From Apiosordaria backusii (lineage: Eukaryota; Ascomycota; Sordariomycetes; Sordariales; Lasiosphaeriaceae), in assembly GCA_030549205.1 (NCBI GenBank), contig JAUKTV010000012.1, forward strand, positions 992,001 through 1,056,000: DNA of 64,000 bases, given 5' to 3'. Both the position numbers and the translations under genes were made by a program. This document shows, in pieces, positions 57,051-64,000 of this stretch. The number at the start of each line of letters is the position of its first letter. Position 1 is the stretch's first letter. The notes beneath the pieces are model-generated. The model had not been told where the DNA came from. It saw only the letters and a program-made list of their open reading frames with translations, and did not search any database.

Positions 57051-59082
57051 ATGACGTCGATTGTAAGTTTCTCGCAACAAAGTCCATAATCTCCCCCGTC
57101 TGCATGGCTGGCTGCATGGTCATTCGATGCCTGACGCTGTGCTTGCCGTTTGCCCTTGTCGCATATTGCAAATGCAACCCAATACCACTCACCGCCTCAC
57201 TTTTGACCACCTTTCCCTCCTGCTGTGTACCCCCACGCCGTCTCAGCCCAGTCAGGAGTCCCAGCAGTCCGGCAGCTTGGAGCCACCACGCAGCAAAATA
57301 TCGGCATTGGGCAACGGGTCCAGTGGCCTGGATTTCCAATCGACAGCGTCCTCCACGTGCTGGTGTTTCATTCAAAAGGATTGGACGCTGACCGGGTTGA
57401 GCATTCCATCCCAATGCGCTCGGCGCAATCAGCAGCGAGCAAGAGACGGTCTCTTTGATATCCATGCCACAATGCGCCTCCCTTCTTTCTCCCGGACGCC
57501 ACCCTGCTCTTCCTCTCTTTCTCACTCACCTTGCCATGCCATCCCATGCCATGCAAACCACGCTTGATTTCACGACATGATGCTGATTCCTCACCTACAG
57601 CTGTGCCTGGCCCACTACTGTGATCTTCACGGGCCCACGCCCCTGATGGTCACCGAGGGGCTGCCAGTACCCTGCAATGTCTGCTATGACGATGAGCTGC
57701 ATAACCGTCCCGGGTCTGGCCCCGACCGGCCACGCTCCAGCGTTCCGATGCCCGGAGAGTCGACGCAAGCCACCACAGCTATCACCGAGGCCCTTCGACG
57801 AATGAACTTTGCAGGCGCACAACGGAGCTCGTCACTTCCAGCTACAGAACAAGAGGCCCAAACCCACAGGGCCGCCCTTCGACGTGCCGCGCAGATAGCT
57901 GCATCATCGTCTGGTTCGGCGATAGAAACTCCTCCCCAGAGCCCGCAGTTACCACCAGGAGGAGCCGGCGCAAAGCAGCAGCAGCAGCAGCAGCAAAAAC
58001 CACGGCAAGACTCGTCCTTCCGCAAAACATACGATGAATATGTGACCCGCCGGGCCGGGCCGTGTGACAACTGCGCGTTAACCCTGCCGAAGCTGCAGCC
58101 CGGCAGCGGAAGCGTCGGAGTTGAGTCGAGACCTGAGCGCGGTCCTACGTTGCGTTCAAAAGCGCCATGCGCAAGAGTGTACAATGCGACATCACCACCA
58201 ACATCACAGTCTTCTTCATCCACCGCATCCGAGGATGAATCAACCAACCGGCCACGGCCGACGCACCGCCGCACACCGACCGCTGCTTCGGTAACCTCTC
58301 GCTCAAGCGAAAACAGCTCAATAGCCAACATGAATTCTCATACTCACTACCTCGAGTACATCTCCACACACGAACCCCTGGCACCATCGTCCTTCTCTAT
58401 CGTCCGCGCGTCCTGTCTGCGGACCCTATCTCTCGAGACTTTACCTCGGGCACCACAGACGGCACCAACAAATGCCAGCGCCATGTCCACCCCCTGCGCC
58501 TCTCCCAGCACCCCGGCCTTTGTAACCACCCACAGCGTCGGCAACGCTGTTTCCGGAGGCCCAATATTCTTCGGTGATCCAGCCGCGGGGTACACCACGG
58601 CCTACATCTTCCGCATCCCGGATATGCACGCCCGCGGCCACAAGCGCGTCTACGCCTTTTTGGCTCTATCCACCCACCGCGAGCGACTAGCCATGAAAAC
58701 CTTTGGCTATGTAGCAGCAGCCTTTCGTGACATGGCAACCTGGATCCAAGCCCTCGCCGAAGCGGAAGCCGAGCGCGCCCTGGCCGAGTCCACAGGCTCC
58801 AGCGCTTCCAGTCCGATCATGCCCGGGCCAGGGTACGGAAGTTTCCAGTCTGAGCCGCCCCAGACAACTGCTCCCGCAGTCGGCTCAGGGAGCAGTTTTC
58901 TAACAGGGGGGATGGGCGGTTTATCGAGACGAATGGGCGGCGGTTTTGCGGGAGCAGGGGGGGGCGTGGCGCTGAAGCAGAGGGGTCTCGCGGAGCTGGT
59001 GGGGATGCCGGATTTTTTCTTGGAGCTTCACACTAAGTTTGTGAAGTTGCTGCTGGAGCTGGGGGTCGCAATGGGGGCTTAG
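57051..59082 (+). CDS. Folliculin homologue (Lst7 family)
   Basis: Fungal folliculin; with its partner Lst4 it acts as a GTPase-activating factor for Rag/Gtr GTPases at the vacuole, linking amino acids to TORC1. Exon 1 is four codons (57051-57062, MTSI), followed by a long 538-base intron and exon 2 (57601-59082); 497 residues. The splice gives the diagnostic start ILCLAHYCDLHGPTPLMVTEGLP with a CxxC pair (CNVCYDD) next. A CxxC pair (PCDNCALTLP) and a Longin/DENN-like core follow: SFSIVRASCLRTLSLE, FFGDPAAGYTTAYIFRIPD, RGHKRVYAFLALSTHRE. Low-complexity inserts include a CAG-encoded Gln run (57975-57996). The C-terminal DENN part seen in animals is short, as usual for fungi. Confidence 0.88.
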
Positions 59083-60501
59083 GGGGTTCCTGTTGCCGGC
59101 ATGTCGGTTTGTCGCTAGTTGCGGCTGCGGCAGAGGGAGCGCCAGCAGCGGTTGGAGAAGCTGTTGAGGCGGGTGAGAGATGGGAGATAGGTCTGGAAAA
59201 AAAGGCCTTGTAAGATTATATGGTGGACAGACAATTTCATGAGGGAATCTGTCCAGCCGTTGTACTACCATCAAGATTGCTAGAATGTTTAGCAACGAAA
59301 AACGATCCAACCGACGACGAAAAATCTGACGGATGGGGACTTCAACATCGTTTTTTATGAATGGCGGGAATATTGAGTGGGAATTATAGAAGGAACAGGA
59401 AGGGAAGGGGGGGGTAATGGGTAATGAAATAATGAGGAAAGTGGTTCTCAAACTTTTTTCTTTTTTATCTTCTTCTTCTTCTCCTGGGAGAAAGAAGAAA
59501 GGATCAATGTGGGAAAAGAGATGGAAGGGACATACAAACAGAAAGCAGGAACTTGACTGCTCATTGCATACACCATGCTTAGAATTGGAGGAATAGGGTG
59601 CATACATTAGAGGGTTTTTTCCTAGTTCTATTGACATCAGAGGGGTGGGGGGTGATGGGGTTGACAAATTTGGAAGTTTGTGTGGGTGAGGGAAGATGAA
59701 TGGTGCGTTGTTGTTGGAGGATATACCCTGGTTTTTTCCCTACCTGTGAGGTTACTGCTGTTAGTTAGCATGGATGCTTTGAGGGATTATCGAGAGAGAG
59801 ACAAGCGAGCGAGCAAGGTTGATGCGAGCAAGGTTGATGGAGTTAGTTTCTTCGTTGTGTGTGTTCCCGAGTTTTGGGTGGACGTGTAGTGTATTACTAG
59901 TATTAATGATTGATATTCGAAAAATCTATCACGCTGTCAGGTCATATCTGTATTCGTATCTCAAAGTATACTTCTACTTATCAAGATATGAATCAGGTAA
60001 TCAACCACCAACCGGCTTGACTGTATGTAACAGAGCTATGGGGCACACCAAAAGCCTTACATCCCCGAAACCAGCATGGAACGTTTATAAACACCCCGAT
60101 GAAAACCAGACAAGCCTGCAGAGAGAGGTATTACCAAGCTGTGGCCACGAGTCCCACATAAACCCTTCAGGCAAGATCAGAGCGGTTCTCTCAATGCTAC
60201 TTCTCACCAGTGGTCAAGTACACCCCCTAATCACGTTCGGTGTGTGTAAAACCGCATCAATATTGCCGATATCACCACTACAACTCAGTAGAAGACAAGA
60301 CAACCGCCATCTATTCCATGTCATACTTATATTGTACATTACGCATCTCAGCAGCAAAACAGCCAGTCAGTCTCTTGATAGCACCTATCACAAGTGTCCG
60401 CTTTTGTAAGCCTCGCACCACGCTGCTTTTCTGCCCCCATCCTCTCTCTCTCAACCTCTTTCCCCTCCCACCCATAAACCAACCATCCCATGACGATCCG
60501 C
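59083..60501. other. Convergent intergenic region, folliculin / RPT3
   Basis: About 1.4 kb with no gene supported. G/T-rich on the plus strand near folliculin. A perfect 15-base tandem duplication, GCGAGCAAGGTTGAT, lies at 59809-59838. The last 300 bases before 60501 are the RPT3 3' flank. Confidence 0.5.
59809..59838 (+). repeat. Perfect 15-base tandem duplication
   Basis: GCGAGCAAGGTTGAT occurs twice in direct succession (59809-59823, 59824-59838) in the folliculin/RPT3 intergenic region. No function is suggested by the sequence. Confidence 0.9.
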
Positions 60502-61889
60502 TTATTTGTAAAAATCAAACTTATTCTCATCCGTCGTCCCCTTGACCTGACTGCTATACGCATCCTCCAAATCGCTCTGAATGATATTATACCTATTCTT
60601 CCTCACCGCCCTCAGCCCCGCCTCCTGCATAATCGCCGCAATGACCGCCCCGCTCAACGGATCGTTCCTCGTGATCAAGCTGTCCAAATCCACCTCTGGC
60701 GCCAGACTCATCTTGCCAGCAATAGTAGTGAAGATCAATCTCCGCTCGCGACGGTCACGCAAGTTGGGGAACTCAATCTTGCGATCGAGACGACCAGGAC
60801 GGAGCAAAGCTGGATCCAAGGTATCGGCTCGGTTGGTGGCCATGATGACCTTCACATTGGCAGTCTGGTCGAAACCATCCATTTGGTTGAGCAACTCAAG
60901 CAGGATACGCTGCACCTCACGATCGGCACCAGTCTGAGCGTCGAAACGCTTCGTGGCGATGGCGTCGATTTCATCGATGAAAATGATGGCAGGGGCGTTC
61001 TCGCGAGCCATGCGGAAGACGTCACGGACCATGCGGGGACCTTCACCGAGGTATTTCTGGACGAACTCGGAGCCCACCACGCGGATAAAGTTGGCTGTGG
61101 TGGAGTTGGCGACGGCCTTGACGAGCATGGTCTTGCCGGTACCGGGGGGACCATACAACAGCACACCGCGGGGAGGGTCGATACCGATCTGCTTGTAGAG
61201 GTCGAAGTGTGTCAAGGGGAGCTCGACGGCTTCGCGGATTTCCTGCTTTTGCATGTCGAGACCACCGACGTCGGCGTAGGTTACGTCGGGTTTCTCGTCG
61301 GCGCCGAGCATGGCGATGGAGGAGTCGGCCTCGGGGGGGAGGATGTCGACGAGGGCGTTGGAGTGGCGGTGGAGGGCAACCGAGGAGGAGGGCTTGAGCT
61401 TCTCGCGGTCCAGGGTCGAGAGGATGCGGACGACATAGTTACTGCCGGTGGAGGACTGGACGATGCCGGTGCTGGGGATGGTTAGACGGGTTGGTTAAGT
61501 GCTTGGGTAGTTGGAGGGGTGCTTACTTTTGGTCGATGGCCTCCATGAACTGACCAATGACCAGGGGGACACTTTGGATACGCTTGATCTCCTCCTGTGC
61601 CCGTACCAGCTCGCGTTTCAGACTCCTATGTAAAGAATTTAGCTCCTGTCCGGCGTCGACTGCCTGTCGGCAGAAAAGTGGGAGGTCGCTACCTCTGCTC
61701 GTCCTTGATGTATTCCTCCTGCAGCTGAATGTACTCCAGCTGCCGTTGCAGCCGCTTGAGGTTCTCATATTCGTCGTTGCCTTCTGTTGTTACGCCCTCA
61801 AAGTTCTCGATGCTAGGGATGGTGGAGGGGATGCTCTTCTTGTGAGGCTGGACGCTGTTGGCAGCGCTTTCGACCAGGACGTCACCCAT
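60502..61889 (-). CDS. rpt3: 26S proteasome regulatory ATPase Rpt3
   Basis: AAA ATPase of the proteasome base ring that unfolds substrates and opens the 20S gate. Exons 61889-61693, 61625-61527 and 61471-60502; 421 residues. The start MGDVLVESAANSV is the first in-frame ATG. The N-terminal coiled coil (ENLKRLQRQLEYIQLQEEY) is followed by the OB segment (TGIVQSSTGSNYVVRILSTL), Walker A GPPGTGKT (about residue 206), Walker B IIFIDEIDA (about residue 259), and the second region NRADTLDPALLRPGRLDRK. The C-terminus KFDFYK contains the HbYX motif (FYK) that docks into the 20S ring and is typical of Rpt3 among the six ATPases. Confidence 0.96.
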
Positions 61890-63197
61890 TTTGGACAAGG
61901 TTGGTGTGTGCTTCTTTCCTTTCTCGATGAGCTGAAACGATGCGGCCGGATGCTGGAGTCAATTTGGGTGGTGCTGGGCTGCAAAATGCAAGCAATTGCA
62001 GTTGTTTTCGTATGGAGATTCGTTTTCGATGGTGTGTTCTGTCGTTGTTGCTTTCGCCTCGTGGCGCGTGCAGCGCAGTCAGGTATATCTTGGCGTTAGC
62101 TTCACAGTGGCTCGTCATCCGCCTGGAGCCTGAGGATTCTGTGCAGTGGGATTGGTTCGGCAGCCTTGTCTGGTGAGGCGGAGACAGCCGTCTTAAAAGG
62201 GGACAAGCGTCAAAGTTAGGTGGCCTGTGCTTCTGCATTTCAAGGTCCACTTTCCAGGTGCTGCTTGTTGGAACGAGCCGCTGCCGTGCTTCATCGTCAC
62301 CGCTTGACCTGGAACTGACGGGAGGAACTGGATTTACGGTAGGTAAGGTAGCCATGACCGTGCTCGGAACTGTCCACCTTTGTTCTGTAGCACAAAAACA
62401 AGAGAAATCTTCAGTCAAGAAACTGAAGATTTGCCTCTTGGGCGCCATCATGAGATTGCTTTGCAGCATTAGGCAAGCGTGCGGAGAAGGACGTTGGCTA
62501 TCGACTACCCCACATTGAGAGTGGCATGCTACCTCACTACCGACTTCACAAGCCAAGGCCTGTCCAGCCCTCCCACGTAGCTTCAATGCTCTGAGGGACG
62601 GATGGCGATTGGTCAAGAAGTTATCTTCTGCCTTGCAATGTCCTGAATCAGATGATGGCGTGGATGGCTGGAGGGGTTCGTTGTTGGAGACAAAGCTGCC
62701 CACGCTGCCCCCCATCCCGTCGTCCCGTGTTAGTCACATCCCAGCCAGTGACCCCCAGATATATGGCTGGTGCCGTAGTAAATCAGGTACACAGTACGCA
62801 TAGATGCCGGGAGTCGACCCGACACACTGAAGAGGGCACCCACTTTGGTTACTCACACCCGCCTGCAACTGACGGCAACTGCTGCCTTTTAAACTCGCTT
62901 CACCTTTCTTTCACATTACACCATTCCCGCATCCTCTCTCAGCCTCTGGCATCATCTTCTCAGCCTTCCTTCTTCCCCCTCCCCCGCCATTTCACCGTCT
63001 GGCGTACCTCTGTCTCGCGCAACATCATTGTCTGCGAATAAATACATGGTATCTCCGTCTCTGCAGCTCTGCGCGTTCCTTCGGCAGTAGCAGCAGTTGT
63101 AAGCCGACCCAATTATCCACTACCTTCGCACTCAATTCGCTCCGACCGACGGCCTTGTCCTGTCATCCTACCAAAGCCTAAAGCCATCTAGCAAACC
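61890..63197. other. Divergent promoter region, RPT3 / small conserved protein
   Basis: About 1.3 kb. A minus-strand open frame (61882-62715) overlaps the RPT3 leader but is rich in Pro, Ser and His with no motif; I do not call it. The right part (about 62860-63197) is a pyrimidine-rich leader. An ATTGG (inverted CCAAT) lies near 62150. Confidence 0.45.
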
Positions 63198-63762
63198 ATG
63201 GATAACATGCCTACCTCGATCGCCATCCCCGACCAGCGCCACCGTCCGGCGAACCAGCAAGATGGCTCGTCGCCGTCGTCCTACTCTAGCTCCCCGAGCA
63301 CGCCAGGCCACTCCCCCAAGACCTCACCTCGAGCTGCTCGGAAGCAAAAGATGCTGCACGCCCGACGGCCCAGCCTCTTGAGTAAGTCATGATCCCATAA
63401 ACGAGAGACACCTTCTCTGCAACCCCACTCTCATACTAACATGATTGCTCCGTAGGCTCTGCGTTCACCAAGCAGGAGTGCACAACCGTCAGGATTGGTG
63501 GTGAGGACCACGAAGGGCCCATGAGACTGGTAAGTTGCTCCTTGTACTGACAGTGGAGACCCGATGTCGTGTTCTGACCCCGCTGCTTACACTGTGCTAC
63601 CAGGTGACCTACCTTGAGAGGGGACAGGGCTTTGTCTGGAACCCCGAGATCTTCTTGCCATCCATGAGCGACTTTGAATATACGCCGCTCGATCAGCGCC
63701 GCGACCCCATCGTCGAAATTCACATCAGCGATGAGGAGATCAAGAAGATGCTGCCGCAATAA
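63198..63762 (+). CDS. Small conserved fungal protein of unknown function
   Basis: 138 residues from exons 63198-63381, 63456-63529 and 63604-63762, with clean GTAAGT donors and TACTAAC-like branch sequence before the first acceptor. Three well-formed splice junctions support a real gene. The N-terminal half is disordered and Ser/Pro/Lys-rich (SPSTPGHSPKTSPRAARKQK). The second half is compact: FTKQECTTVRIGGED, LVTYLERGQGFVWNPEIFLP, and an acidic end (VEIHISDEEIKKMLPQ). I do not recognise the family and assign no function. Confidence 0.75.
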
Positions 63763-64000
63763 ACGACCAAGGCAAAGGCAGCCGCGTTGACAAACATTAT
63801 ACCACTACGATTTACGAACTGTATTCCACAACAACTCATTTAGCGCTCTTAGACAAGGGTTCGTTTTTCATCAGAAGCCCTCGACTTGAAACCACTATCA
63901 TTCGGCGTTAGCATTTCACCCTCGATTCCTCGCCTCCCGTCAAACCGTCAGTTCGACGGGGCTATCACATACTGTACAGGAGGCTATCTTTGATTTCGGC

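Noticed and set aside
62050..62090. Proteasome PACE-like element (GAGGCGAAA on the minus strand)
   Set aside because: Only a partial match to known Rpn4-type sites and a single copy; not enough to call.
61882..62715. 277-codon minus-strand frame upstream of RPT3
   Set aside because: It overlaps the RPT3 leader and has Pro/Ser/His-rich composition without motif; promoter sequence read as protein.
1..64000. CRISPR arrays, operons, phage or plasmid features
   Set aside because: Gene structures with introns show a fungal nuclear genome; no direct-repeat/spacer pattern is present.
1..64000. RIP-mutated transposon block
   Set aside because: No long AT-rich, TpA-rich segment was seen; intergenic DNA keeps ordinary composition.

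Overview
The window is nuclear DNA of a filamentous ascomycete, most likely a sordariomycete of the Podospora/Chaetomium type. It carries 21 protein-coding genes on both strands. Most have short GT-AG introns of 54-100 nt with CTAAC/CTGAC-like branch sites. There are no operons, no large transposon and no AT-rich RIP-mutated block. Almost all genes are single-copy housekeeping genes, and I see no secondary-metabolite, defence or other accessory cluster.

Layout: a gene-free left end with a tRNA-like relic (1-1411); ferric-reductase-like protein (1412-3461); VanZ-like membrane protein (3938-4733, minus); SAGA subunit Spt7 (5925-9450); serine hydroxymethyltransferase (11389-13021, minus); vacuolar aspartic protease Pep4 (14705-16041); an unrecognised Q/P-rich protein (16987-20011); a Ymc1-type mitochondrial carrier (21307-22306); Tip20/RINT-1 tether (22585-24986, minus); DUF155/Rmd1-family protein (25375-26727); CaM kinase (27724-29188, minus); Kre33/NAT10 (30163-33483, minus); F-box-like protein (34322-35893); GGQ-domain peptidyl-tRNA hydrolase (36148-36709, minus); RRM protein of Nab3/NCOA5 type (37384-40187); GH3 beta-glucosidase (41337-44259); Fmp25/RCC1-like protein (44537-46339, minus); Cog3 (46777-49347); protein tyrosine phosphatase (50549-52659); small hypothetical gene (about 54067-54542, minus); folliculin/Lst7 (57051-59082); proteasome ATPase Rpt3 (60502-61889, minus); small conserved protein (63198-63762).

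The genes do not form one pathway. Two Golgi/ER tethering genes (Tip20, Cog3) are each divergently paired, over about 390-440 bp, with a gene for a mitochondrial protein (Rmd1 family, Fmp25).

Two window-wide signals stand out. First, at least six conserved genes are broken by what looks like a single missing base, usually in a G or C run. Adding one base restores the family-typical C-terminus each time, so sequence or assembly error is more likely than real gene decay. Second, many genes switch abruptly from C/A-ending codons in their 5' part to G/T-ending codons in their 3' part, on both strands. I found no convincing new biological system; the codon-block pattern is the most interesting unexplained feature.
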